From Strix aluco (taxonomy: Eukaryota > Chordata > Aves > Strigiformes > Strigidae): 64,000 nucleotides of DNA. Below, in pieces: positions 46,276-58,830 of this stretch. The notes under the pieces are model-generated. The model had not been told where the DNA came from, searched no databases, and saw only the letters and a program-made list of their open reading frames with translations. How positions within the stretch are numbered: the first letter of the stretch is position 1; every line of letters begins with the position of its first letter. The DNA is taken from the NCBI RefSeq assembly GCF_031877795.1, contig NC_133940.1, positions 11,533,985-11,597,984 of the forward strand, given 5' to 3'. The translations under genes and the position numbers were made by a program.

Positions 46276-48596
46276 TGCCTTTTGGACACCAGAATAACAA
46301 AAAGGCACTAGAAAGAAAGTGAAACAAAATGTTTTATAAAGTTATTTCACCAAAAATACATTGTACTTTGAAGGAGGATGTGTTTTACTGCTTTTCTTAT
46401 AAATGTGACACTTTTAAATTTTCTTCAGTTGTGGATATTATTTTTAAAAATGTATTATTATCAGTTGAAGAGTATGTCACTTTTTGTCACGCTGACTTCA
46501 CCACAGAAAAGTCGCTAGAAAGCTCTAAGAAAGCTTCAAGATTATCTTCTTTAATTTTCTTGGCTAAAAGGACTTGAGCCCCTCTGTCAGCATGGCCTAT
46601 TGAAGTACATGTGCTGAGTCACATGAAGAGCCGTCTTCCCTCCCTGCCCCTGCCTTGCAAGCACCTACTCTTGGTGCATCAAGCTTTCAGCACCATGGAT
46701 TCATGGGTCTGAGAAGAGAAGAGTCACCAAACCAATGTTATGAAACACATGTAAGAACTGTCTTTTACTTTTGGATCAGCTCTTAGAAACACATGACCAG
46801 TTCAACAGAATGCTGCAACTGGTAGCAACAGCTGAGGCAGGGTACAGGCAACTGCTCAATGGCAACAGGAGCTGGGCAGCAGAAGGCAGCAGAAGTTGCC
46901 CACACCAGTGAAGAGGGAAGCTTCTGAGCCCTACGTTTCCTTTTCACATCTAGCAAATCTCTTCTGAGCACGTTCAGAAACTTTTCAAAGGCTGAGTATT
47001 TCACCAAGTACGGATGGATTTTCACAGAAATGGCAAAACATGTATTTCACACAAAAATTTCCCTCCTCCTGCCAAATTGCAAGCTTCTGCTTTGTAAAAT
47101 GTAAATCAAAGTGGAGTCAGACCTTCCATTTTCAAAATCTCTTTGAATCTCCCTTGACAGTTTCCGACTCTTTAATGAAATAAAAATGAATCATCTGAGA
47201 ACTCCTGACCTATACTGCAAGTTTGTTTTGGTTATTAACTGTTTTTAAGATAACTGGGTTTTGTTTTCCTCATGCAGCCAGTCTGTCAAAATTAAGTCAC
47301 CATTTTTCCAGTTGTATTAATGCAAATATTTCTTGGAGAAAAACATTTAGAAACAGGGAAAAAGTAACCTTCCTACAGCTTTTGTGACAGGCTGCTTTTA
47401 CAATACATCTCTGAGCAAATTAAAAGTCAAATCTTTAAGAAAAAAAACCCTTCATTTACAAAAAGATACATTAATGAAAGCACAGACACTCTAAGAAAAT
47501 AAAATCAAGTACACATTCATTATGGGTAAAGAAAATCTGCCCGTACATACATTGAGAACTTAATTCAGAAGGCAAGAAAAAGGGACAGGATGCAAAGTCT
47601 CTTTGCCTTTGAATTTGGCATTAATGGGATTGCAACAGAAAAGGGATGTAGGGAAAAAAACATTTAAAATATATTAACAAGTGGAAGTATACAATAGATA
47701 TAAGATATAGAATAGACAGATACTGAAACATTTACTGAGATGTTCACTCAAGGGACAGAATTTTTTATTTGGGATAGAAAATAGCAAAATAATTTTCTGT
47801 GGTGTTATTTCGTACCAGTTTAACTCACACTAATTAAAACACTACGAAAAGGGAACAGTTAATTCAACAAAACAATGCTGTTTCTCTCTGCTTCACATTA
47901 TATCAGAATGCTCTCTTTGGCTGTAGGAAAAATATTGAAGAGTCCAACTTTCTTCACGGTTTGGGAATATGATCAATCAATAAACAAGTATTCTTCTATC
48001 ACTCTATGCTTTTCAAAGTACCGAACAACATTAATATTTAATGTATGAAAGAGATAAATACTGTTAGGGATCCAAGATGGGCAGAGGTTATGTTATTTTC
48101 TAAAGACCACATAGTAATTTAGAGGCAAATCTAAGCTGGAAATTTGTATAATCTTGTGTCCTTAGTTTAGTTTTTTTTTTGGAGGGGTGTGGGGTTTTTT
48201 TTTTATTATTATATGTATATTTTAAATTAAGTTTTATATTTTAGTTCTTTAGTTCTAATTTTCCCTTGGCCTTTGATGTAAATCTACTGTAGAGGTATTT
48301 GTAAAGAAATTTTCTACTAGACACCAGCCTGAGAACTGCTGAATATTACTTCTTCTGTCATGTATCATCCTTCAGCATAAACCCCAATCTCCCTGCTCTT
48401 CTTTCTTTCTTTCCTTCCCTCCTCCTCTCTTCCATTTCAAAAATAGGAATGACAATTGAAAATACTTTATGTTCCTTTCCCCCTTCTTTTCATACAAACA
48501 TATTTACACTGTCACTATCCTTCTACACTGCATTTTCTTCCATAACGATCACAATTTCATTCTTTTATCCTGCTATAGTTAAGTACTTTTGAGGCT
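46276..48596. other. AT-rich non-coding DNA, no gene recognised
   Basis: Open frames are at most 82 codons, none with a domain. Low-complexity sequence lies at 48165-48240 (T-rich) and a pyrimidine-rich tract at 48395-48435. Confidence 0.55.
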
Positions 48597-48670
48597 CATC
48601 TAGCTCCTATTAAAGTTAATGGATGCCTTGCCATTAACTTTGATGGAGGAAAGATTAGCCTCTAACCTCT
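48597..48670. repeat. Palindromic ancient repeat with an 11-bp perfect stem
   Basis: AAAGTTAATGG (48612-48622) and CCATTAACTTT (48631-48641) form a perfect 11-bp stem around an 8-nt loop, flanked by CTCCTATT and GATGGAGG. The words resemble an old palindromic amniote repeat with a 'ttgaagtcaatgg' core, as also suspected at 33350 and 49250. Confidence 0.5.
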
Positions 48671-49249
48671 CTACCCTATTTAGTTCTTTCAGGAGAGAAT
48701 TCAACTCTTAACTCATTCCTTATTTATACAGCTACTACATACATATGGTATATTCCCTCCATTTCATTTCCAAGTGCTCTTCTAGTTTCTTTCTCCATAT
48801 CAGAAATCTATTTTTACTTATTTTTTTTTTATATTTCAAAATGTGTATGTGAAAACACGTAAACATGTTCACGCCACAGTTGTTTGTTTCTCTGTGGTCA
48901 CATATGGACATAGAGAAACTTCTCTGCTAATGCCAGACAGCTCTATTAACTTCCAGGGAATTGTACAGGTACAACCAAGGGCAAAATTCTAGACTTTAAC
49001 AGAGCTGAAAGCCACAGTAGAGTATTTTATGGCAAATACAGCGTAGTAACAGATAACATTATAGTACGGCTTTCCTATCTCTTATTGTATGTATCCATAA
49101 CAATTAATATCACAGCTGTCAGATAAAATTGGCCTGGATAAATCATTTTCCCCAATCAATAAACACAGTGGCACGTTCATGCTGCTTCACTCTGTCAGTA
49201 TATCTTACACACACAAACTTATTTCACCAGGTACTTTAGGGACAGTCTT
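48671..49249. other. Non-coding DNA
   Basis: AT-rich; a T10 run near 48820-48832; no gene or known repeat. Confidence 0.6.
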
Positions 49250-49375
49250 AGGAATGTGCCAAAGACATCAGGGCTCATCTCGCTGATGAGTAGCACTGAC
49301 TACAGTAGGCTGAATTCACATAAGTAAAGTCACTGAGTGTGTGTTTGGAAGATGTGGCACTAAAGGTGCTTTCAA
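49250..49375. repeat. Possible further fragment of the palindromic ancient repeat
   Basis: GATGAGTAGCACTGACTACA, AGTAGGCTGAATTCACATAA, GTAAAGTCACTGAGTGTGTG and TTTGGAAGATG follow the order of the same old palindromic family (a 'cactgacttcagtggg', 'cacatgagtaaag', 'gtaagtgtttgcaggat' series). Divergence is high. Confidence 0.3.
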
Positions 49376-50125
49376 CATACTAGTGGAGTAAAACAAAACT
49401 AAAAACATTAAAACAATAGATTACAGTAGACTCAGTCATGTACGTACATACATTTTTGCAGATGTAGGGTTTATTGTTTCCAGGTGTAGAGGAGCAATGC
49501 TGACCACTGAGCAGAACTGGACACAATTAAATAATATTAAGAATATTTTAAAAATGTACCAAATGGGATGTTTAAGTGTAAGAGTTCTTTTCTTAATGCA
49601 CTACTGGGATTTCAGAGGATTTACACAATAGTTATTTACTATACTGAGTGTATAATGTGTGATGCAGTATTGACTCTAGTGGTAGCAGTAGAATTTCTAA
49701 CTGAACACTCAGGTTTCTTATTGCTTTTATCCTTAAATAGCATTTAAGTATCCATAGTTATTCAACAAATTAAAATTAATTTTTCTTCACTTTAAGAAAA
49801 CAATAACAATCAGGAAATTTTTTCCCACATAACCACAAGGACTATATTTTGTTTATGTGAGCAGAATTGAAGTTAAAGTATTTACAATGTGCTATTGCTT
49901 CTGTTCCCTTTTCCCTTTTATCTACTGGCATGCCTACATCACAGAACCTGTTATGAAGATGTGTGAGTTAGCTTGGCCTAAAGCTGTCCATGTTTCCAGA
50001 TCAATGTACATTTTTGGGGTCTAAAAATGCATAGCCACTTAGTTCAGGAGCCCCGCCACACTAATCCCAATTCCAGAGCTGCCTGAGATGTTGACAGGTC
50101 AGGCATTTTTGCATGATCATCACTG
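49376..50125. other. Non-coding DNA
   Basis: AT-rich up to the 3' end of the CR1 copy; no gene or known repeat. Confidence 0.6.
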
Positions 50126-51322
50126 AATCACAGAATGGTTTGGGTTGGAAGGGACCTTAAAGATCACCTAGTTCCAACCCCCCTGCCATGGGCTCAAAGC
50201 CCCATCCAACCTGACCTTGAATGCTGCCAGGGAGGGGGCAGCCACAGCTTCTCTGGGCAACCTGTGCCAGGGCCTCACCACTCTCACAGGAAAGAATTTC
50301 TTCCTTTTATCTAACCTAAATCTACCCTCTGTCAGTTTAAAGCTGTCACCCCTTGTCATATTGCTACATTTGCTGATCAACAGTCCTCCCCATCTTTCCT
50401 GTAGCCCCTTTAAGCACTGGGAGGCCACTTTAAGGTCTCCCCAGAGCCTTCTCTTCTCCAGGCTGAACAACCCCAACTCTCTCAGCCTGTCCTCACAGGG
50501 GAGGTGCTCCAGCCCCTGATCATCTTCGTGGCCTCCTCTGGACTCGCTCGAGCAGGTCCATGTTCTTCTGATGTTGGGGGCCCCAGAGCTGGACACAGCA
50601 CTGCAGGTGGGGTCTCACGAGAGCAGAGTAGAGGGGGAGAATGCTCTCCCTCGACCTGCTGGCCACACTCTCTTGATGCAGCCCAGGACACCGTTGGCTT
50701 TCTGGGCTGTGAGCGCACATTGCTGGCTCACAGTCAGTTTTCCATCCACCAATACCCCCAAGTCCTTCTCCACAGGTCTTCTCTCAATCCACTCCTCACC
50801 CAGCCTGGGTTTGTGCTTGGGATTGCCCCAACCCGTGTGCAGGACCTTGCCCTTGGCCTTGTTGAACTTCATGAGATTTGCACGGTCCCACCTCTCCAGC
50901 CTGTCCAGGTCCCTCTGGATGGCACATCCCTTCCCTCCAGCGTGTGACCGCACCACACAGCTCGGTGTCATCGATGAACTTGCTGAGGGTGCCTCAATAC
51001 CATTGCCCATGTTGCCAACAAAGGTGTTAAGCAGAGCCGGTCATAACACCGACCCCTGAGGAACGTCACTCATCACTGCTCTCCACTTGGACATTGAGCT
51101 GTTGACAGCAACTCTTTGAGTGCAACCATCCAGCCAATTCCTTATCCACTGAGTGGCTGATGTGTCAAATCTGTGTCTCCAATTTAGAGACAAGGATGTC
51201 GTGCAGGACAGTGTCAAAGCTTTGTACAGGTCCAGGTAGATGACGTCAGTTGCTCTTCCCTTATCCACCAGCGTTGTAACTCCATTGTGGGCCACCAAAT
51301 TTTTCAGGCAAGATGTTTTGCT
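50126..51322 (-). mobile_element. CR1 LINE, 5'-truncated, 1.2 kb, minus strand
   Basis: The 3' end is at the left: AATCACAGAATGGTTTGGGT and TGGAAGGGACCTTAAAGATC, then the 3' part of ORF2 running to the right. It breaks off near 51322 (CCACCAAATTTTTCAGGCAA) inside the reverse-transcriptase region. CR1 copies are usually 5'-truncated and make no target duplication, as here. It is only moderately diverged and is the longest interspersed element after the provirus and solo LTR. Confidence 0.95.
50168..51322 (-). pseudogene. Remnant of CR1 ORF2 (reverse transcriptase C-terminal half)
   Basis: Read leftward from 51298: RT-like GRATDVIYLDLYKALTLS and SDVPQGSVL, then from 51010 [38 protein letters not shown] and [10 protein letters not shown]. 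The next part ([20 protein letters not shown]) is in a different frame (50720-50520), and the C-terminal part (FSLEKRRLWGDLKVASQCLK, DKRKKFFPVRVVRPWHRLP) returns to the first frame (50596-50168). That makes at least two frameshifts. The reverse-transcriptase 5' half and the endonuclease are missing, so it is non-functional. Confidence 0.9.
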
Positions 51323-54300
51323 GATGATATGTATGATGTGTCTGTGTCATTCATAACACAAGAAAATTCTGGAAGCTAAAATTGAGGCTCATATCCACTG
51401 TTCTTGAAAATAAAAGTCCACATGGAGATTATCAATAAATACCCAAGACAGAGTGAGCTACTGGGTGAGCTGGCTGGTGAATGAAATGCGAGTTGAGGAG
51501 GGAGGAAGATGGGCCTGACATTACCTCCTTGATCAGCTAGTACTTTTAGAAATATACAGCTGAAGAAACCAAGACACCAAAATTTGAGCATCGTAACTAA
51601 CCCCAAGTAATCCACTATGAAAAGTAGTTAGACCTCTATAATACCGCTTAAAGTGTCTCTCTGCAGTTGGAAGTCTTCCCCTTCGGTCTTCAACTAGATA
51701 TAATTTTCTTGGAAAATTAGTAGCTGTAGAATCATCCATCTCTTTCTGTTGAACAGCTCTATTTATAATTACAAACTCGTGGCCTTTTCTGGATGAAATA
51801 TTCATGTAAACTCAACTGCCAAGCTGCACTTATGGCACTTATGGCACTTATGGCATAGTAAACTGCAAAACATTATCATATTAAAAGCAATTCAGCAACA
51901 TGCTTCATGCCAACTTAATAAAAATGTCATTTTAAATATTGTTTAGGAGCACTAGTCTATTTTACAAAGCAGGATCCCAAAATGTGTTCAGGAGCCAATA
52001 TACCTTGAGAAAATGAAATCAAAGTAAGAGGCAAAGGGTTGAACCTGGGTAAATAATTTTCAGGTACTGGCAAAGTGTTTTATTTAGTGAAAAGCATCTA
52101 TTTTTTCCAATGGTTTCCTAAGACCTACTATAGATATTCTACACTTTTGTATGTTAGGCAAACTTGTAACTAGTTGTTAGACATATGAAGTAAATAAAGA
52201 TAACTGAAGGTTATTTAGATGGCACTTGAAATGAAACACAGTAATATTTACAAATTTATATGCATATATACCAACTTCAAAGATTTGGAAAGACTGTAGA
52301 AATCTTTGAGATCTGGTGATTACTCAAACTGAAAAGATTGACTATTTTTAATAAAAGAGGTAATATGTAAAACCAAAGAAGTATGTATGTAACAATAAAG
52401 ATCTTTTGCACGGTGCAAAGGGATTCAAAGATTTATAGGGTCACATATCAAGCTTCATTAATGCAATGTTCAGAAGTAGCATATTATATTTATTCCTATT
52501 CTGAGAGTACTAATTGTTAATAGCAATAACCTGAAATCAGAAATTCTGAAAATGAAGATTAAACTGTAAGACTGGATAGTGGAAAAAACGTCTCTAACTC
52601 AGAAATTACTTTTCAAGTAATAAGGAGTTATCCTGTTGTTATGAAAAATAGGGCAAATTCGAATGAAAACAGAATGATTTTTCCTTCCACCAAAATAAAA
52701 AAAATAATTAAAAAATTATCCAGACTAAATGAAATATTTCTCACTCTTTTAACAAAAGCAAAAACTGTTCAAATGAATGTAAATCACAATTTACAACATG
52801 ATAGTAAATCAGCCCTGGGACTTACTTTACTTAGTAGCTAGTGCATAGGGTCCCCAGTCTCTGCTTTATTAAATAAATATTTTTTACAACACAGAACAGT
52901 ACAAACAGTAGAGACTGATATGAATCACTCCACGTATTCTCAAGGAATAGTCTATATTCAGAATCTCCTATGAGATCTCCTATCAGATTTGCTGCTGAAA
53001 ACTTGAATATCAGAAAAATGAACTAAATCTACCTTTCACCTCCAAGCTAAGTACACCCTTAGCTGTTCTGCAAACTACCTGGGGTTCTGCAAAAACCTGC
53101 TGGTTTTGTCAATACTCACCCTGTTCACACCACACAGCCCACCTTAATAATCTTTTCAACCACAGACACTGTGCTATTTTTTTTTTGCCTTTCTTTGCCA
53201 TCCTCACTCAATGTGTCCTCACAATCAAATTTTGCTTTTTTTTTTTTTTACTGTAACACAAGTGACATGCTTAGAGCTTGCACAGATTTATGCTGATACT
53301 AACAAAACTGAAGATAATCTTTGTCTATCTTGATAAATTGTTCTCTCCCATAAAAAGAAAAATCTACAGGAGAGTTGAAGAAAAAGGAAAAGAATCAAAA
53401 AAATCCTTTTTCCTCAATTATCCCATATCCTTCCAATGGGGATATGAATGAAGTTGTGTCTAGGGGGGAATAAACCAAGAAAGTAAATGAAACTAAGAAA
53501 TTACTGACTAGGTCCAAGAAGCTTAGTATAGGAAGATGCTCTCCTCATAGACTCCAGCAGTTCTGTACTAATTTTTAAAATAATTTTCTTTCAAAGCCAG
53601 CGAGAGCTCTATTCCCTGCTTATTTGTTAGCAGAGCAATTATTTGTCCACAGGGAAGCCTTTCCTGCTCAGGGTGGTGAGGACGGCTTGCAATGTGTCCT
53701 AACATATATTTGACAATATTCTGATGTTATTTTTATAATTGCTATGTTCCAACATGTTTTATCTGTAGGAATTTTATTTTAAAATGTTTCAGTTATTCAG
53801 TTCCAGTGGATAATTTCTGGATGGGAAGCATTTCAGATGGATGATAGAAACTCTTAATTTTTAATAGCACACCTTCCTAATTTATGACAAATAACTCAAC
53901 TTTCTCTTTTTTTCTCCCTAAGAAAAAGATACTAATTGCTGAAATGAGGCTTTACTACTGATATTTTACTGTATAACAAAATAATATTTTCTACATGAAT
54001 ATTTTGTCTATAAAACTCTTTCTAGTTTAATTACTTCAAATTAGTTACTACCATTGCAGCACTCAGTAACGCACAACAGCTTTCTCTGCAGCAATCTCTG
54101 AAATTGCCGTATAGATGTTACTTGACAGCAGAAAAAGTTTACTACAATTATAAAGTAACTCCAAGGATTTCAGTATATTGCAGAGTGCTGTAGAACTTCT
54201 TTGAGACAAATACAGTGCAAAATGTATACAGTTCTGTGGTACTGGCTGAATGCCTTTTCAGATACTCCAACAATATTGCAGTACTTAATCAGTAGAGAGA

Positions 54301-54748
54301 GATTGTATTGGCCATAAAATCCAAAGAGCATGGTCTTCTAACTAGAGCACGATATGTTTATTACCAGAAAAGAAAAATATATTTAGTCTTGGTACTCCAC
54401 ATTATGGAGAGAAAGAATGATTTGCAATTACCTTTAGATGTTTGAACCATTTCATTTTAACTCTGGAATATACTAACTAGGTAACAGAATCAGTGTATAT
54501 AAGGAGCGGGGGGCATAAGCAGGCTAGGTTAATGCATACTGTAAAGTATTTATATACATATATGTGTGTTTGTCAGTAATAATCTACAAAATTTGCTTAC
54601 AATTATGTTTCCACATAGATTCAAATTTTTCAAAATAATTTTCACACTAAACTCACAACAGCATTCCATTAAATGCCTATAAAAATCTCAATCCAGATAA
54701 CTGTGATTAAACTATGGATTAGATTACATGCAAAGTATTGGATTTGCA
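51323..54748. other. AT-rich non-coding DNA, no gene recognised
   Basis: Only short frames (at most 90 codons). A 9-bp unit CTTATGGCA is repeated three times in tandem at about 51829-51855. T-rich tracts lie at 53180 and 53238-53250. Confidence 0.55.
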
Positions 54749-55863
54749 TGACAAGGTTTTGGTAGTGGGGGACTACAGGGGTGGTCTCTGTGAGAAGCTG
54801 CCAGAAACTTCCCCCGTGTCCGACAGAGCCAATGCCAGCCGGCTCCAAGATGGACCCGCCGTTGGCCAAGGCCAAGCCCATCAGTGATGGTGGTACCAGC
54901 TCTGGGATAACAGATTTAAGAAGGGGGGGAAAACCCCCTGTGCAACAGCAGCCAGGAGAATGGAGTGAGAAAATGTGAGAGAAACAACCCTGCAGACTCC
55001 AAGTGAGTGAAGGAGGAGGAGGAGGTGCTCCAGGCACCAGAGCAGAGGTTCCCCTGCAGCCCGTGGTGCAGCCCGTGGTGAGGCAGCTGTGCCCTGCACC
55101 CAGGGAGCTCCACGGGGGAGCAGACACCCACCTGCAGCCCGGGGGGGACCCCACACGGGAGCAGGGGGATGTGCCTGAAGGGGGCTGTGACCCCGTGGAG
55201 AGCCCACACTGGAGCAGGCTCCTGGCAGGAGCTGTGGCCCCATGGAGAGAGGAGCCCACAGTGGAGCAGGTTTGCTGGCAGCACTTGTGACCCCGTGGGG
55301 GACCCACGCTGGAGCAGCCTGTGCCTGAAGGGCTGCAGCCTGTGGGAGGGACCCACGCTGGGGCAGTTCGTGAAGAGCTGTAGCCTGTGTGCGGGAAGGA
55401 CTCATGTTGGAGAAGTTCACAAAGGGCTGTCTCCTGTGGGAGGGACCCCACACTGGAACAGGGGAAGAGTGTGAGGAGTCCTCCTGCTGAAGAGGAAGGA
55501 GTGCCAGGAACAACATGTGATGAACACACAACCGCCATTGCCCATCCCCCTGCACTGCTAGGCAGGAGGAGGTACAGAAAACTGGGAGTAAAGTCAAGCC
55601 TCAGAAGAAGGGAGGGGTGGGGAGAAGGTGTTCTTAAGATTTGGGTTGTTTTCTCATTATCCTACTCTGATTTGATTGGTAAGAAATTAATTTTTCCCTG
55701 AGTCTGTTTTGCCCATGACAGTAATTGATGAGTGATCTCTCCCTGTCCTTATCTTAACCAACGAGCCTTCAGTTATATTTTCTCTCCCCTGTCCAGCTGA
55801 GGCAGGGAGTGATACAGTGACTTTGGTGGGCACCTGGTGACTGGCTAGGGTCAACCTACCACA
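54749..55863 (+). mobile_element. Solo LTR of a class III (ERV-L-like) avian retrovirus, about 1.1 kb
   Basis: Opens near TGACAAGGTTTTGGTAGTGG and closes with GGTCAACCTACCACA. It includes a GC-rich U3 (GGACCCGCCGTTGGCCAAGG), a TATA-like GATTTAAGAAGG near 54912-54923, and a long central part of degenerate repeats (ACCCACGCTGGAGCAG-type units, about 55180-55460). U5 ends in GTGATACAGTGACTTTGGTG and GGGCACCTGG, which resembles the provirus U5 end. The usual poly(A) signal position reads AAGAAA (55681-55686), so it is probably decayed. No internal retroviral sequence lies on either side. No clear target duplication is visible, so the ends are uncertain by a few bases. Confidence 0.85.
55180..55460 (+). 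repeat. Degenerate tandem repeats inside the solo LTR
   Basis: Units of about 45-60 bp each carry CCCGTGG or CCTGTGGGAGGG, then CCCACGCTGGAGCAG or a variant, then CTG- or AGCTGTG-type words, repeated about six times with drift. They create long but meaningless open frames on both strands. Confidence 0.7.
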
Positions 55864-56924
55864 CAAAGTAACAAAAGATTGAGATATCTAATTGAAATTT
55901 ACCAATAATTTTTTTAAGCAGGTTGTCTAACGTATTCACTGCATAAATTTGAATGCAGAAGTGCAATAGCAATAGCATTTTTTTTAGGCCAAGATCAGAG
56001 TGTCCAATATTGAACTCAGAAGTAGATTACTTTAGTGCCCGTCCTTATTATAATATATACCACTCTCATGGTATACCATTATCCTCTCCACATCCTTTAC
56101 TCTGGTTGCTCAGTAGAGGAGCGGGTTCTGCTGTGAATGACTGCTTACAATACTAATAGTCAGCATCAGCAGGTGTTACATCAGGCTGCTCTGCTTCAAT
56201 CCAGAGTTTTATAAAAAAATTATGTGATTTTCAGAGTCATCAAAAAATCAGCTTTAATCCTCATTAACTTGTTAAGGAGACAACTATGCATCCGCTTTAC
56301 TCGGGCCATAAGGATTAAAGCTGCTCACACTTTGAGCTCTGAAAAGATAACTTTAGAGACGATGCACTTTCACTTGGAAGGGTTCAAAAAGATTTAAGAG
56401 GAAATTATGGCTGAATGCTTTTTAAATTTCATATAATTTTCAGGAATACTCAAGGACCAAAACCTAATGAGGTCAACATAAAAATTGTTGTTCACTTTAG
56501 TGGGTTTTTAACCAGGCCTCAATAATTTATTTTTATAAAATGTCATATCACACTGAATGCATAACTCAGTAACAAGACAATAGGGAAAACTCCATTATTA
56601 AAAGTACAATCTTTCAAATAAAGTGATGAAATTATTTCCTTTTTGCTAATCTTTACTGTTCATTTTAGAAGGATTGGCAATATCTTCTCTGAGTTTATTA
56701 ACTTTATTATGACTCCAAGGAGATGAGTATGCTTTTCAACACAAATTGTCCTGTGTATACTCACTACAGGTTCTTGATTATTGTGTTAGTAAAAAATGTT
56801 AGCTAACACAGTTATGTGCTCGCTGTAGACATAACCCAAATGAAATGTCTACAACTTTGTAGAAACTTCTAGCTGGTGAATACATATTTTCTATACTGTT
56901 TTCTGAACATATCTAAGTTACAGA
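55864..56924. other. AT-rich non-coding DNA with a 13-bp inverted repeat
   Basis: No gene is recognised. CAGCTTTAATCCT at 56249-56261 and AGGATTAAAGCTG at 56311-56323 are perfect inverted copies separated by 49 nt. Confidence 0.6.
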
Positions 56925-57503
56925 TGCTGGGTTGCATCAACAAGGGCATCACCAGCAGAAATCATTATCCCACTCTACTCAGCACTTGTCAGGTCACACC
57001 TGGAATACTGTGCTCAGTTTTGGCCTCCACTAAACAAAAAAGCTGTGGACAGGCTGGAGAGGGTTGAGAGAAGGGCCACAAAGATGATCAGGGGACTGGG
57101 AGCCTGCCCTGTGGGGACAGGCTGAGAGAGATGGGTTTGTTCAGCCTTGAGAAGAGAAGGCTTAAGGGAGACCTCATCACCATGTTCCAGTGTTGAAAGG
57201 GTGGCTCAGAGAAGTTGGAGTCTCCCTTTTTACAAGGAGTCACATGGAAAAGACGAGGGGTAATGGGTACAGGTTATTCCCGGGGAGATACCGACCGGAC
57301 ACAAGAGGAAAATTGTTCACAATGAGAACAATCAGCCACTGGAATAATCTCCCCAGGGAAGTGGTGGATTCCCCAACATTGGACACTTAAGATTCAGCTG
57401 GACAGGTGCTGGGCCGTCTTGTCTAGACTGTGCTTTTGCTAAGAAAAGTTGGACCAGGTGATCCTTGAGGTCCCTTCCACTTTGGTATTCTATGATTCTA
57501 TAA
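56925..57503 (+). mobile_element. CR1 LINE 3' fragment, plus strand, about 580 bp
   Basis: Starts inside ORF2 (GGTTGCATCAACAAGGGCAT, CACCTGGAATACTGTGCTCA, AGGGCCACAAAGATGATCAG) and runs through AGCCTTGAGAAGAGAAGGCT, CTCCCCAGGGAAGTGGTGGA and TTGAGGTCCCTTCCACTTTG to the tail TATTCTATGATTCTATAAT. Frames are broken: recognisable pieces lie in two frames (56876-57067 and 57190-57390). It is the same subfamily as the 38463-38598 fragment. Confidence 0.95.
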
Positions 57504-58744
57504 TCTCTTCTCACTGAAATTGTCTTCAAAATGGTAGAAAGGCACATGAACCCCAGGTGTGCAAACCCTGTAGGGTTCCACAATGCAGTGCAAATGGAGG
57601 TAATGCCAGTGGCTAGTAACTTCTGGGGACTTTAACATAAATTTTATTTCTTTTCTTGTTTTGTTGGGTCTTTGGTTGCGGGGTTGGTTTTTTTTTTGAC
57701 ATTACAAATATAAATACTGCAGCTCTAGATGCCTATTCACCAGAGCAGAGTATTTCAGCAATAAGCTCCTGAAACTCATCAGCCTCCTGACTTTCCCACA
57801 GAAAGCTTACATTTTACCTGGGGCCTGACTCTATGATGCAGACTAAGTCTAACATAATGATAAGAATAAATCTAAATAACACCTTCTAAATCACTAGGCC
57901 TTTAGGAAATTCGCACTTCTCTTTGTGTGAAAAAGCCAACAGACACACTCAATAAAATGCTGCTTTACTGACAAAACCAGTAAGTTGTTAAGTTCTCTTT
58001 CCAGGCATAACTCACAAGAGAAAGGTACTTGTCTACATACAGATAGAATATCATACTCTCCTCTGTTGTTACTGTTTGATTGTAATAGAGTCATAACAGG
58101 GATTAATTTATATCTTCCTGCTCAAAATTTATCTGTTTCTCCTTTTAGGTTGGGTTTTTTTTCCATAATTGAGAAGAAACTCTGGTGCTGGTGATGATGT
58201 CAAAGTTGCTATACTGCCTAGTAAGGTCTTATAGGACTGCATGTTCATGTCATCATCCAATACAATTGCTCCCTGAAATCTTAAAAGATTTGCTTCTATA
58301 CGTGATAAAAGTAACAGCTCAAATAAGCAGTAGATATATTTAAAAGCATATAAAATGATTACGTGATCCGCAAGGCCAGATGAACCAAAGGTATTCCCCT
58401 TCTAGAAATAAACTGCACAAATTACTAAAGTGTCAGCATTAGGCACCTAAAATTAGGAAACATCATGATTCAGATGGGCCACTTTCACATACCCAATTCA
58501 GTTCATAGTGTCCCTGTGATAAAACCCCAGATTAATATTTCTGCAGAAAAATTGCCCTCAATCAGTGCCTAACATGGGAATAAATCACTTGGTGATGCTT
58601 ATTTAATATTATGTTTTTACCCCCACTGTTTACTCTATGGTGTCATGCCTTGTTTATTGTAGGCTGTTCAAACCCCGTAGACTAAATGATTAATTTCTTC
58701 AAAACCTTTCTATGATACTCATCAATGAAGTATTTAGGTTCTTC
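57504..58744. other. Non-coding DNA, no gene recognised
   Basis: AT-rich, with a G/T-rich simple stretch at 57654-57699. Nothing else is recognised. Confidence 0.6.
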
Positions 58745-58830
58745 ACAACACATTCATAACAACTCTCTGAGATAAGTGCATATTGTTATTCTTACTCTAA
58801 AGATAGCAGATGCAATGCCAGAAATCTAAA
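58745..58830 (+). repeat. Possible MIR-like SINE relic
   Basis: CACATTCATAACAACTCTCT, GAGATAAGTGCATATTGTTA and CTCTAAAGATAGCAGATGCA follow the MIR core order (cacaacaaccctatgaggtaggtactattattatcc, then acagatgagg). It is short and diverged. Confidence 0.4.

Noticed and set aside
54669..55597. Long open frames (289, 238 and 146 codons) on the minus strand
   Set aside because: They overlap each other in several frames and coincide with the GC-rich, repeat-containing body of the solo LTR. Their composition (Ser, Pro, Gly, Cys rich) reflects the repeats, and no domain is seen.
54730..55875. Target-site duplication for the solo LTR
   Set aside because: Short words before and after the LTR (such as CAAAG and CAAGG) do not match cleanly at plausible TG...CA ends, so none is claimed.
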